Source of the DNA: Pseudomonadota bacterium
GTDB taxonomy: Bacteria > Pseudomonadota > Alphaproteobacteria > Acetobacterales > Acetobacteraceae
DNA length: 64,000 nt
Direction: 5' to 3'
NCBI GenBank assembly: GCA_021801255.1
Contig: JAJYYH010000036.1
Coordinates: 62,001 to 126,000, forward strand
The position numbers and the translations under genes were made by a program. Positions 37,674 to 47,064 of this stretch are shown here, piece by piece; the first letter of the stretch is position 1, and the number at the start of each line of letters is the position of its first letter. A model generated the notes under the pieces. It did not search any database. It was not told the origin of the DNA and saw only the letters and a list, made by a program, of their open reading frames with translations.

Positions 37674-38420
37674 ATGAGCAGCGCGGACGCGACCACGGGG
37701 GGCGGCGAACGCATCGCCAAATTCCTCGCCCGCGCCGGGGTGGCCAGCCGCCGCGCCGCCGAGGCGATGATCGCCGCGGGCCGCGTGCGGCTCAACAACC
37801 AGCCGGTCACCCACCCCGCGACTTTTATCCAGCCCGGCGATATCGTCGTGGTGGACGGCGCGCCGGTTGCGAAACCCGAGCGCACGCGGCTCTGGCGCTA
37901 TCACAAGCCGGACGGTCTGGTCACCACCCATCGCGACCCGGAAGGCCGCCCGACGGTGTTCGAACGCCTTCCCCCCGGCCTGCCCCGGGTGATCAGCATC
38001 GGCCGGCTCGATCTCACCAGTGAAGGTCTCCTCCTGCTGACCAATGACGGCGCGCTCGCCCGCCTGCTCGAACTGCCCGCGACGGGCTGGATCCGCCGCT
38101 ACCGGGTGCGCGTGCATGGCGCGGTGGAACCGCCGGCGCTTGCCGCCCTCGCCCGCGGCATCACCATCGCCGGGGTGCGCTACGGCCCGATCGAGGCCGG
38201 GCTCGATCAGCGCAAGGGTGAAAACGCCTGGCTCACGGTCGGCCTGCGCGAGGGGCGCAACCGCGAAATCCGCAAGGTGATGGCCGAACTCGGCCTCGCC
38301 GTGACGCGGCTCATCCGCACCAGCTACGGCCCCTTCCAGCTCGGGCTTCTGCCGCGCGGCGCGGTCGAGGAGATCCCCGCCCGGGTGCTGCGCGAGCAAT
38401 TGCCCAAACCCGCCCCCTGA
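37674..38420 (+). CDS. RluB/RsuA-type pseudouridine synthase
   Basis: S4 domain RIAKFLARAGVASRRAAEAMIAAGRVRLNN; GRLDLTSEGLLLLTNDG; GRNREIRKVM. Confidence 0.9.
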   Translation: MSSADATTGGGERIAKFLARAGVASRRAAEAMIAAGRVRLNNQPVTHPATFIQPGDIVVVDGAPVAKPERTRLWRYHKPDGLVTTHRDPEGRPTVFERLPPGLPRVISIGRLDLTSEGLLLLTNDGALARLLELPATGWIRRYRVRVHGAVEPPALAALARGITIAGVRYGPIEAGLDQRKGENAWLTVGLREGRNREIRKVMAELGLAVTRLIRTSYGPFQLGLLPRGAVEEIPARVLREQLPKPAP

Positions 38421-38968
38421 TGCCGCGCATCATCGCCGGCCGCCTGCGCGGCAGGCGGCTCGTAACGCCCGCCGGCGCCGCCACCCGCCCGACCGCCGAG
38501 CGCGTCCGCCAGGCGCTTTTTGACATGCTCGCCCACGCCCCCTGGGCCGAGGGCTCTCTGATCGGGGCACAGGTGCTCGATGCGTTCGCCGGCAGCGGCG
38601 CGCTCGGGCTTGAGGCGTTCTCGCGCGGCGCGGCGCGGGTCGATTTCATCGAGCATGACCGTGCCGCCTGTGCCGCGATCGTCGCCAATATCGCTTCCCT
38701 GGCGCCGGGGGCGCCGCTCCGGCTGCACCGCGCCGATGCGCTTCGCCCCCCGCCCGGGCAGCCCTGCTCGCTCGTCCTGCTCGATCCGCCTTATGGCAAG
38801 AACCTGGTATTCTCCGCTCTCGCGGCGCTGCGCAAGGCGGGCTGGATCGCGCCCGCGGCGCTGATCGTGGCCGAACTCGGCCATGGCGAGGAGATCCCGG
38901 CGGCGCTCGGCCCGCCGCTCGCAGCGCGCGGCCATGGCGCCGCGCAGATACTCATCTGGCGCGGTTGA
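38420..38968 (+). CDS. rsmD: 16S rRNA (guanine966-N2)-methyltransferase
   Basis: MPRIIAGRLRGRRLVTPAGAATRPTAERVRQALFDML; LDAFAGSGALGLEAFSRGA; LLDPPYGK. Confidence 0.9.
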   Translation: MPRIIAGRLRGRRLVTPAGAATRPTAERVRQALFDMLAHAPWAEGSLIGAQVLDAFAGSGALGLEAFSRGAARVDFIEHDRAACAAIVANIASLAPGAPLRLHRADALRPPPGQPCSLVLLDPPYGKNLVFSALAALRKAGWIAPAALIVAELGHGEEIPAALGPPLAARGHGAAQILIWRG

Positions 38969-40001
38969 GGGTATAGTCGGCGGCGTCGAGCAGGGCCTGG
39001 CGGAGCGGCGAGGCGGCGAAGCAAGCGAGCGCTTCCTGAGCACTCCGGGCGAAGCCCGCGGCGCGCGCGATCGTCGCCTCGATGGCGCGGTGGCGCGCGA
39101 TCAGTGCCAGGGCATGGGCCAGATCGTCCTCGCCCTGCTCGCTCCGGACAATGGTGCGCTCCCAGAAAGCATGCTCCTCGGGCGAGCCGGCGTGATAGGC
39201 GAGCAGCACCGGCAGCGTCACCTTGCCCTCGCGGAAATCATCACCGACGGTCTTGCCGAGCAGCGCCTGATCGGCGGCGTAGTCGAGGGCGTCATCGACG
39301 AGCTGAAAGGCGATGCCGAGATCGAGCCCGTAGCGCGCCAGCGCCGCCGCGACGGGCTCTTCCCGCCCCGCGACTACCGCGCCGACCTGGCAGGCGGCGG
39401 AAAACAGCGCCGCCGTCTTGCCGCGAATGACATCGAGATAGCGCGCCTCATCGGTCGCCAGATCGTTCTGGGTGATCAGTTGCAGCACCTCGCCCTCGGC
39501 GATGGTGGCGGCGGCGCGCGAGAGGATGGCCAGCACGTCGAGCGAGCCGTCCTCGACCATGAGCTGGAAAGCGCGGGCGAACAAAAAGTCGCCAACCAGG
39601 ACGGAAGCCTTGTTGCCGAACACCGCATTGGCACTGGCGAGACCGCGCCGCAGCGCGCTTTCATCGACCACGTCGTCATGCAGCAGGGTCGCGGTGTGGA
39701 TGAACTCGACACAGGCGGCGAGCGCCACATGGCGGGTGCCGCGATAGCCGCAGAGCCGCGCCGCGGCGAGCGTCAGCATCGGCCGCAGCCGCTTGCCGCC
39801 GGCCGCGACGATATGGGCGGCGAGCGCGGGGATGAGGGCGACCGGGCTTGCCATGCGCGCAACAATCGCCTGATTGCAGGCCTCGAGATCGGCCGATACC
39901 AGGGCGCCGAGCCGGTTCAGCGCGTCCTCCTCCGGACGTGCCGCCTCCGTTGGTTCGACCGAGATGACCGCGCCACTTGGTTGCATGAGGTTCTGTGGCA
40001 C
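38952..40001 (-). CDS. All-trans polyprenyl (octaprenyl-type) diphosphate synthase
   Basis: GGKRLRPMLTLAAARL; LLHDDVVDES; FQLVDDALDYAAD. Confidence 0.9.
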   Translation of the reverse strand: MPQNLMQPSGAVISVEPTEAARPEEDALNRLGALVSADLEACNQAIVARMASPVALIPALAAHIVAAGGKRLRPMLTLAAARLCGYRGTRHVALAACVEFIHTATLLHDDVVDESALRRGLASANAVFGNKASVLVGDFLFARAFQLMVEDGSLDVLAILSRAAATIAEGEVLQLITQNDLATDEARYLDVIRGKTAALFSAACQVGAVVAGREEPVAAALARYGLDLGIAFQLVDDALDYAADQALLGKTVGDDFREGKVTLPVLLAYHAGSPEEHAFWERTIVRSEQGEDDLAHALALIARHRAIEATIARAAGFARSAQEALACFAASPLRQALLDAADYTLNRAR

Positions 40002-40042
40002 GATATCGGGCTGTCGGAAAGAGGGTCAAGGAGCGCCCACGT

Positions 40043-40249
40043 ATGCGAACCGTCGCGCAGTCGAACGACGCCGTGCGGCTCAGTTTCCTGCTGGTGCTGC
40101 TCAAGGATGCCGGCATCCGGGCGGTGGTGCTCGATGCTCATACCGCGGGCATCGAGGGCAGCATCGGCGCCATCCCGCGCCGGCTGGTGGTAGCGACCGA
40201 GGACGAAACGCGGGCGCGGCGCGTGCTGAGCGAAGCGGGCGAGATGTGA
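40043..40249 (+). CDS. DUF2007-like small protein
   Basis: LLKDAGIRAVVLDAHTAGIEGSIGAIPRRLVVATEDETRARRVL; stop overlaps the next GTG start. Confidence 0.75.
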   Translation: MRTVAQSNDAVRLSFLLVLLKDAGIRAVVLDAHTAGIEGSIGAIPRRLVVATEDETRARRVLSEAGEM

Positions 40250-40995
40250 GCGCTGCGGCGGAGAGCCTGGGAACCCTGCTCGGCGGGCGGGTGATCTATG
40301 CCCAGCAGCGCGCGGGCTACCGCACCGGGATCGAGCCGGTGCTGCTCGCCGCCGCCATCCCCGCCCGCGCGGGTGAACGGGTTCTCGAGGCCGGCACCGG
40401 GGCGGGGGCGGCGCTCTTGTGTCTGGCCGCGCGGCTGCCCGAAATCTCCGCGACCGGGATCGAGCGCGATCCCGATCTCGCCCGCCTCGCCGGCCGCAAT
40501 ATCGCCGCCAATCACTGGGCGGCGCGGCTGACGGTCGAGGCCCGCGATATCACCGCCGCTGCCACCGGCGGCCCCGCGTTCGATCACGCCTGCGCCAATC
40601 CCCCCTGGCATGACCGTCGCGCCACCCCCTCGCCCAACCCTCTGCGCCGCGCCGCCAAGCACGCCGCGCCCGGCCTGCTCGAGGCCTGGGCGGCGGCCCT
40701 CGCGGCGGCCCTCCGCCCGCGCGGCAGCCTCACCTTGATCCTTCCCGCCGGCGCGCTCGCTGCCGGGTTGGCGGCGCTGGAGCGGGCGGGATGCGGCGCC
40801 GCGCGGCTGTTGCCGCTCTGGCCGAAACCCGGCCGCGCGGCCCGGCTGATCCTGCTGCAGGCGCGCCGCGCGGCCACCGGCCCCTGCCAGATCCTGCCCG
40901 GCCTCACCCTGCATACCCCGGGAGGGGGCTATACCGCGGCCGCCGAGGCCATTCTCCGCCACGGCGCGGCGCTCGATCTCGGCACGGTGGCATAA
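40246..40995 (+). CDS. TrmN6-like methyltransferase (tRNA1(Val) A37 N6-type)
   Basis: GTLLGGRVIYAQQRAGYRTGIEPVLLAAAIPARAGERVLEAGTGAGAALLCLAARLP; NPPW motif; GTG start. Confidence 0.8.
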   Translation: MSAAAESLGTLLGGRVIYAQQRAGYRTGIEPVLLAAAIPARAGERVLEAGTGAGAALLCLAARLPEISATGIERDPDLARLAGRNIAANHWAARLTVEARDITAAATGGPAFDHACANPPWHDRRATPSPNPLRRAAKHAAPGLLEAWAAALAAALRPRGSLTLILPAGALAAGLAALERAGCGAARLLPLWPKPGRAARLILLQARRAATGPCQILPGLTLHTPGGGYTAAAEAILRHGAALDLGTVA

Positions 40996-41057
40996 GGTAG
41001 CGCGCGGCGTCGCGCGGGGCTTTGCTCGCCGGGCCGGGTTTTCCGCTGTTTCCGGCG

Positions 41058-41107
41058 TTGACAGCGCCGCGCCCGCGCCCGATTGTAGGCACACAAACGA
41101 TCGGGCG
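41058..41107 (+). promoter_or_regulatory. Promoter/operator candidate of the XDH-Hnr operon
   Basis: TTGACA (41058-41063); inverted repeat CGCCCGAT (41076-41083)/ATCGGGCG (41100-41107) over the expected -10/+1 region; start codon at 41113. Confidence 0.45.
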
Positions 41108-41112
41108 GTCGC

Positions 41113-41961
41113 ATGGCAAGCTATCTGCGTCCAACGGCACTGAGCGAGGCACTGGCGGAACTGGCGCGCCGGCCCTGCGTTCTTCTCGCCGGCGGCACCG
41201 ATTTCTACCCGGCGCGCGGGCGCCTCACGCGCGATGAGGACGTGCTCGACATCACGGCACTCGCCGAACTCCGCGCCATCCGCATCACCCCGGAAGAAAT
41301 CTGGATCCCGGCCCTCGCCACCTGGCGGGAGATCGCCGAGGCGCCATTGCCGCCCGCCTGCGCCGGGTTGCAACAGGCGGCGCGGGCGATCGGGGGCGAG
41401 CCGGTGCAGAACGCCGCGACCTTGATCGGCAATCTCTGCAACGCCAGCCCAGCGGCCGATGGCGTGCCCAACGGCCTCGCCCTCGATGCCGCGGTCGAAC
41501 TTGCCAGCCAGGCGGGGCGGCGGCGCCTGGCGCTGGCGGATTTCATTCTCGGCAATCGCCGCACCGCGCGCGCGCCCGATGAACTCGTGCTCGGCCTCTC
41601 GATCCCGCTTTCCCCCCTCCCCGCGCGCGGCGTGTTCGAAAAACTCGGGGCGCGCGCCTATCTGGTGATTTCGATCGTGATGGTTGCCGTGGTCGCGAGG
41701 TTTTTACCCGACGGGCGGATCGCGGAGGCGCGGGCGGCTGTCGGCGCGTGCGGCGACCGTGCCCGCCGGCTGCCCGCGTTGGAGGCGGCGCTGGCGGGAA
41801 ACCGGCCCGACCCGGCGCTGGTCGCCTCCACCCATCTCGCGGTCCTGGACCCGATCGATGACGTGCGAGCAAGCGCCGCCTATCGCCGGATCGCGGCTTT
41901 GGCCTTGCTGCGCCGCGCGGTCGCCGCGCTCGCGCCCGATCGGGAGCGGCCCGCGGCATGA
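41113..41961 (+). CDS. FAD-binding subunit of a xanthine-dehydrogenase-family molybdenum hydroxylase
   Basis: VLLAGGTDFYPARG; IGGEPVQNAATLIGNLCNASPAADG. Confidence 0.85.
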   Translation: MASYLRPTALSEALAELARRPCVLLAGGTDFYPARGRLTRDEDVLDITALAELRAIRITPEEIWIPALATWREIAEAPLPPACAGLQQAARAIGGEPVQNAATLIGNLCNASPAADGVPNGLALDAAVELASQAGRRRLALADFILGNRRTARAPDELVLGLSIPLSPLPARGVFEKLGARAYLVISIVMVAVVARFLPDGRIAEARAAVGACGDRARRLPALEAALAGNRPDPALVASTHLAVLDPIDDVRASAAYRRIAALALLRRAVAALAPDRERPAA

Positions 41962-44723
41962 GACACCCTGTATCAAGCGCGGCGCCGATCCCGCTCGCCT
42001 TCGCGCTGAACGGCGCACCGGTCACGCTCCAGGCGCCGCCCTTGATGCGGCTCGCCGATCTCCTGCGCGAGCGGCTGCGGCTGACCGGCACCAAGATCGG
42101 CTGCGATGCCGGCGATTGCGGCGCCTGCACGGTGTTGCTCGACGGCCGGCAGGTCTCCGCCTGTCTCGTCCCGGCGGCGCAAGTCGCCGGCCGGCGCGTC
42201 GAGACCGTTGAGGGTTTGGCCCAAGCGGGCGGATTGTCGGCCCTCCAGGCGGCGTTTCTCCGCCATGGCGCGGCGCAGTGCGGCATCTGCACGCCGGGGA
42301 TGCTGATGGCCGCCGAGGATCTCCGCCGCCGCAACCAGGCGCCGGATGAACAGGCGGTGCGCGACGCGCTCGGCGGCGTGCTCTGCCGCTGCACCGGCTA
42401 TCGCAAGATCATCGAAGCGGTGCTCGATGTCGCGTCGTCGCCACGCGCGCCGGAACCTGAAGCCCAGGGCGCGGTCGGGGCGCGCGTGGCGAAAGTGGAT
42501 GGCATCGCCAAGCTCCTGGGAAAAGAGGCGTTCGGCGCCGATCTCGTGCCCGAGGGGTGTCTCTCGCTCCGCGCGATCCGCAGCCCGCACGCCCATGCGC
42601 GTTTTCGTCTGGGCGATTTTTCCGCCCTGCGCGCCGCCTATCCCGGCCTTCTCCGCATCCTCACCGCCGCCGATATCCCCGGTCGAAACCTGTTCGGCAT
42701 CTATCCGACGGGCAAGGACCAGCCGGTGTTGGCGGCGGGCTACGTGCGCTATCGCGGCGAGGCGGTGCTGGCCTTGCTCGGCGATGCCGCGACGCTGGCG
42801 GCGATCCCCGAGGCGGACATTCCCATTCTATGGGAAGAACTGCCGCCAGTGACCTTTGCCGAGGCCGCCCGGCCCAGCGCGGTGCGGCTTCACGCCGATG
42901 CCCCGGGCAACGTGCTCTGCCGTGGGCGCGTTGTCTCGGGCGATGCGGCGGCGGGGCTGGCGGCGGGCGCGGTGCGCGCGGAAATCAGCGTCGAGACGGG
43001 TTTCGTCGAGCACGCCTATATCGAGCCCGAGGCCGGTTTCGCGCGGCGTATCGGCGATCGGGTGGAGATTTTCGCCTGCACCCAGACCCCCTACATGGAC
43101 CGCGACGAACTCGCCGGAATTCTGGGTCTCGCACCCGCCCAGGTGCGGATCATTCCGAGCGCGGTCGGCGGCGGCTTCGGCGGCAAGCTCGACCTCTCGC
43201 TGCAACCCCTCATCGCGACCGCCGCCTGGCTCACCGGCCAGCCGGTGCGCATGGTCTATACCCGTTCCGAGAGCATGGCCTCGACCACCAAGCGCCATCC
43301 CGCGCGCATCACCGCCGAGGCCGCGGCCGATGGCGAGGGCCGGCTCACGGCGTTGCGCTTCCATGGCGATTTCAACACCGGCGCCTATGCGAGCTGGGGG
43401 CCGACGGTCGCCGGGCGCGTGCCGGTTCATGCCATGGGCCCCTATCGTGTGCCAAATGTGGCGGCGACCTCGACCGCGCTCTACACCACCGACCCGCCGG
43501 CCGGGGCGTTTCGCGGCTTCGGCGTGCCGCAAGCGGCCTTGGCGACCGAGGCGCTGATGGACATGCTCGCCGCCCGGCTCGGCCAGGATGCGCTGGAGTT
43601 TCGTCTTGCCAACGCGCTCCGCCCCGGCGATCGCACGGCAACCGGGCAGCTGCTCGGTGCGGGCGCCGCGCTCGTCGCCTGTCTGGAAGCGCTTCGTCCA
43701 CGCTGGCGCGCGCTGCGGGCCGAGGCCGCCGCGTTCAACGCCGCCGCGCCGGGCGCGCTCCGGCGCGGTGTCGGGATCGCCTGCATGTGGTACGGGATCG
43801 GCAATACCGGCATGTCGAACCCCTCCGAAATGGTCATCGGCGTCACCGGCGAGGGCCGCGTCATCCTCTATTCCGGCGCGGTCGATATCGGCCAGGGGTC
43901 CAACACCATCATGCTGCAAATCGCCGCCCAGGCGCTCGGCTTGCCGATGGGCGCGCTCGATCTCGTCGCCGGCGATACCGATCGCACCCGCGATGCCGGC
44001 AAAACCTCCGCCTCGCGGCAGACTTTTGTCAGCGGTAACGCCGCGCGGCTGGCTGCGCTCAGCCTCCGGGAAGCAATCCTGCGCCTTGCCAATGCCGCCC
44101 CGGGGGCCGCGCCGGGGGCGGCGCTTTCATTGCACGGGGGCAAAATAATGGTTGCGCATGACGGGATCGAAACCGTGCTCGATCCGGCCGCGATGGCACC
44201 CGATGCGGCGGGCCTCGTGCTGCGCGGGGAGGGACGATACGACCCGCCGACCACCGCGCTCGATGACGACGGCCAGGGCATCCCCTACGCCGCCTTCGCC
44301 TTCGCCGCGCAGATCGCAACCGTCGAGGTCGATCTCGCGCTCGGCACGACGCGGGTACTCGGCATTGTGGCCGCCCATGAGGTCGGCCGCGCGATCAATC
44401 CGACGCTGGTCGAGGGCCAGATCCATGGCGGCATCGCCCAGGGGCTCGGCCTCGCGCTGATGGAGGAGTACATCCCCGGACGCACCGAAAATCTGCACGA
44501 CTATCTCATCCCCACCATCGGCGATGTGCCGCCGATCGAGATTTTCCTGATCGAGGAAGCCGACCCGCTCGGCCCGTTCGGGGCCAAGGGCGTGGGCGAG
44601 CCGGCGCTGATCGCGACCGCCCCGGCGATCTTCAACGCCATCGCCGATGCCACCGGCGTCCGTCCGACGCGCGCGCCCTGCACGCCCGATCGGCTGCGTG
44701 CGCTGCTGGAAAAAGCCCGATGA
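41958..44723 (+). CDS. Fused [2Fe-2S] and molybdopterin-binding subunits of a xanthine-dehydrogenase-family hydroxylase
   Basis: GCDAGDCGACTVLLDGRQVSAC and CGICTPGM…LCRCTGYRKI, then GGGFGGKLDLSLQP, PPAGAFRGFGVPQ, GAKGVGEPALIATAPAI. Confidence 0.9.
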   Translation: MRHPVSSAAPIPLAFALNGAPVTLQAPPLMRLADLLRERLRLTGTKIGCDAGDCGACTVLLDGRQVSACLVPAAQVAGRRVETVEGLAQAGGLSALQAAFLRHGAAQCGICTPGMLMAAEDLRRRNQAPDEQAVRDALGGVLCRCTGYRKIIEAVLDVASSPRAPEPEAQGAVGARVAKVDGIAKLLGKEAFGADLVPEGCLSLRAIRSPHAHARFRLGDFSALRAAYPGLLRILTAADIPGRNLFGIYPTGKDQPVLAAGYVRYRGEAVLALLGDAATLAAIPEADIPILWEELPPVTFAEAARPSAVRLHADAPGNVLCRGRVVSGDAAAGLAAGAVRAEISVETGFVEHAYIEPEAGFARRIGDRVEIFACTQTPYMDRDELAGILGLAPAQVRIIPSAVGGGFGGKLDLSLQPLIATAAWLTGQPVRMVYTRSESMASTTKRHPARITAEAAADGEGRLTALRFHGDFNTGAYASWGPTVAGRVPVHAMGPYRVPNVAATSTALYTTDPPAGAFRGFGVPQAALATEALMDMLAARLGQDALEFRLANALRPGDRTATGQLLGAGAALVACLEALRPRWRALRAEAAAFNAAAPGALRRGVGIACMWYGIGNTGMSNPSEMVIGVTGEGRVILYSGAVDIGQGSNTIMLQIAAQALGLPMGALDLVAGDTDRTRDAGKTSASRQTFVSGNAARLAALSLREAILRLANAAPGAAPGAALSLHGGKIMVAHDGIETVLDPAAMAPDAAGLVLRGEGRYDPPTTALDDDGQGIPYAAFAFAAQIATVEVDLALGTTRVLGIVAAHEVGRAINPTLVEGQIHGGIAQGLGLALMEEYIPGRTENLHDYLIPTIGDVPPIEIFLIEEADPLGPFGAKGVGEPALIATAPAIFNAIADATGVRPTRAPCTPDRLRALLEKAR

Positions 44724-46207
44724 CCTCCCACACCCACGCCAGCACCGATGCCCCCGAGGAAGCAGCCCTTGTGGCCGCCGCGCAGGCCGAGCCCGGCATC
44801 GTCACCTGTGATGCCTGCCCGGTGCTGTGCCGCATCCGCCCCGGCAAGACGGGTGCGTGCGACCGCTACGGCAATGAGGGCGGCCGGCTCGCCCGCACGG
44901 ACCCGCTCACCGTGCTCGCCCGCAGCCCCGAGGTCGTGCGGTTCCTGGAGGGTGCGTATGAGGGCAACCCGCTGGCGGCGCGCGACGTTTTCGTGAGCGC
45001 GATCGGCGCCGGCACGACCTATCCCGACTATAAACCCGCCCCCTTCATCGTCGGCGCCGAGATCGACGGCGTCGATACCATAACCGTGGTGAGCGAGGGG
45101 ATTTTTTCCTATTGCGGCCTCAAGGTGAAGATCGACACCGACCGCCATCTCGGCCCCGAATGCGCCGCCGTGCGGGCGCAAGGCGAGGCGATCGGCCATG
45201 TCACCACCGCCGAATACGGCAGCCAGATGCTCTCGCTGGGCGGCGTGCGCCATCTCACCGGCGGGTCGAAGCGCGAGGGCGTCGTGACCTGCGAGACCCT
45301 GCTCGCCCTCGCCAACGGCGCGGCCGCCGAGCTTACCGTCGAGGACGGGGTTTCCCTCGAGGTGCAGGCCGGGCGCCCGCCGGTCATCGACGGGGTTCTC
45401 GAGCGGCGCATGCGGGTCGGCTGCGGCTCCGCCACCATCGGCATTTTCGCCCAGCAATGGCAAGGGCTGGCCGATGAGGTGATCGTCGTCGATGACCACA
45501 TCACCGGCGTCCTCACCGAGCATCAGGCGGGGCGTTTTCTCGGCATGCGCCCGGCCGGGCTGCGCGTGCGCGGGCGACGCTCGACGCCGGGGCGCTATTT
45601 CCAGGTGGCCCAGCCCGGCCTCGGCTGGGGCGGCACCGACATCGCCGATCCGCTCAGCATCATCGAGCGCGTCGATCCGCGCCTCGCCTGGCCGGGATTG
45701 CGCCTGCTCATGGTCTCGACCACCGGCGAGCATTCGGCCTGGTTCATCCTCGATGAGACGCTGCGTCCGCAACCGGCGCCGATGCCCGAGGCGATCGCCG
45801 CCGTGGTGGCGCGGATCGGCGAGAATTGCGAACCCGCGCTCTGCTCGGTGCTGTTCATGGCCGGTGCCGGGGGCAGTTTGCGCGCCGGCGCGACGGAGAA
45901 CCCGGTCAGGCTCACGCAAGCGGTGCAGGGCGGGCGGGCGCGCGTCACCGCGGGCGGCGCGCCGGTCTATCTCTGGCCGGGCGGGGGGATCACCTTCATG
46001 GTCGATGTCACACGGATGCCCGCCAACGCTTTCGGCTCGGTGCCGACCCCGGCACTCGTCGCCCCGATCGAATTTTCCCTCCCACGCGCCGACTACGCGG
46101 CACTCGGCGGGCACATGGCGCGCATCCGCACGCTTGATGCGGTGCTGCGGGAGACGCGCTCGCGTTTTGCCACCCTCCCCCCGGCAACCCCCTTTCCCGT
46201 GCCATGA
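44720..46207 (+). CDS. 6-hydroxynicotinate-reductase-like Fe-S protein
   Basis: CDACPVLCRIRPGKTGACDRYGN cluster motif; family-level recognition of the full-length sequence; neighbourhood. Confidence 0.7.
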   Translation: MTSHTHASTDAPEEAALVAAAQAEPGIVTCDACPVLCRIRPGKTGACDRYGNEGGRLARTDPLTVLARSPEVVRFLEGAYEGNPLAARDVFVSAIGAGTTYPDYKPAPFIVGAEIDGVDTITVVSEGIFSYCGLKVKIDTDRHLGPECAAVRAQGEAIGHVTTAEYGSQMLSLGGVRHLTGGSKREGVVTCETLLALANGAAAELTVEDGVSLEVQAGRPPVIDGVLERRMRVGCGSATIGIFAQQWQGLADEVIVVDDHITGVLTEHQAGRFLGMRPAGLRVRGRRSTPGRYFQVAQPGLGWGGTDIADPLSIIERVDPRLAWPGLRLLMVSTTGEHSAWFILDETLRPQPAPMPEAIAAVVARIGENCEPALCSVLFMAGAGGSLRAGATENPVRLTQAVQGGRARVTAGGAPVYLWPGGGITFMVDVTRMPANAFGSVPTPALVAPIEFSLPRADYAALGGHMARIRTLDAVLRETRSRFATLPPATPFPVP

Positions 46208-47064
46208 GCGCCCTCGCCGCGCGGCTCGCCGATGGCCGGCTCCACTTGCAACAGGGGCCGATCGATTGCCTGTGCCGCGCCGAGGGCGAAGCAGGCGAGG
46301 TGCGCGCCGCCTATGCCCAGGCGATCGCCGCCTTCCCGGCGATTTTGCCGGAGCTTTGCGCGGAATTGCCGAAACTCCGCGCGCCCTTGCCGAGCCTGCC
46401 ACCGCAAGGCCGGGTGGCGCGCGCCATGCACCGGGCCTGCCTGCCCTTCGCCGATCGCTTCATCACGCCGATGGCCGCCGTTGCGGGGGCGGTGGCGGAC
46501 GCCGTGCTGGCGGCGATGTGCGCCGGGCGCCATCTCCGCCGCGCCTTCGTCAATAACGGCGGCGATATCGCCTTTCACCTGGCCCCCGGCGCCGCGTTGC
46601 GCGCCGGGCTGGTGGCCGATCTCGCCTCGCCGGCGCTGGATGGCGTGTTCGTCCTCGATGCCGCCCATCCGGCGCGCGGGCTTGCCACCTCGGGGCGCGC
46701 CTGCAAGGGGCGCGGGGGCAAAAGCTTCTCCCTCGGCATCGCCGATGCGGTGAGCGTTGTGGCGCGCGACGCGGCGGCGGCGGACGCGGCGGCGACGATG
46801 ATCGGCAATGCCGTGGATCTCCCGGCTCATCCAGCCATCCACCGCGCCCCGGCCTGCGAGATCGATCCCATGAGCGATCTCGGGGAGCGCCCCGTCACCC
46901 TCGATGTCGGCCCCCTCGATGCAGCCGAAATCGCCGCGGCGCTGGACGCGGGGCGGGTCTTCGCCGATGCTCTCGCCCGCGCCGGGCTGATCACGGGCGC
47001 GGTGCTCGCGCTCCGTGGGGAAATCGTCGTCGTTGCCGCCATGGCCCTTCTGGAGGACGCATGA
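46204..47064 (+). CDS. UPF0280 family protein (ApbE-like fold)
   Basis: RFITPMAAVAGAVADAVLAAM; RAFVNNGGDIAFHL; ATSGRACKGRGGKSFSLGIADAVSVVA. Confidence 0.8.
   Translation: MSALAARLADGRLHLQQGPIDCLCRAEGEAGEVRAAYAQAIAAFPAILPELCAELPKLRAPLPSLPPQGRVARAMHRACLPFADRFITPMAAVAGAVADAVLAAMCAGRHLRRAFVNNGGDIAFHLAPGAALRAGLVADLASPALDGVFVLDAAHPARGLATSGRACKGRGGKSFSLGIADAVSVVARDAAAADAAATMIGNAVDLPAHPAIHRAPACEIDPMSDLGERPVTLDVGPLDAAEIAAALDAGRVFADALARAGLITGAVLALRGEIVVVAAMALLEDA

Noticed and set aside
44501-46402. 633-aa minus-strand ORF
   Set aside because: Antisense to the Hnr-like gene, which has clear family motifs and coupled neighbours.
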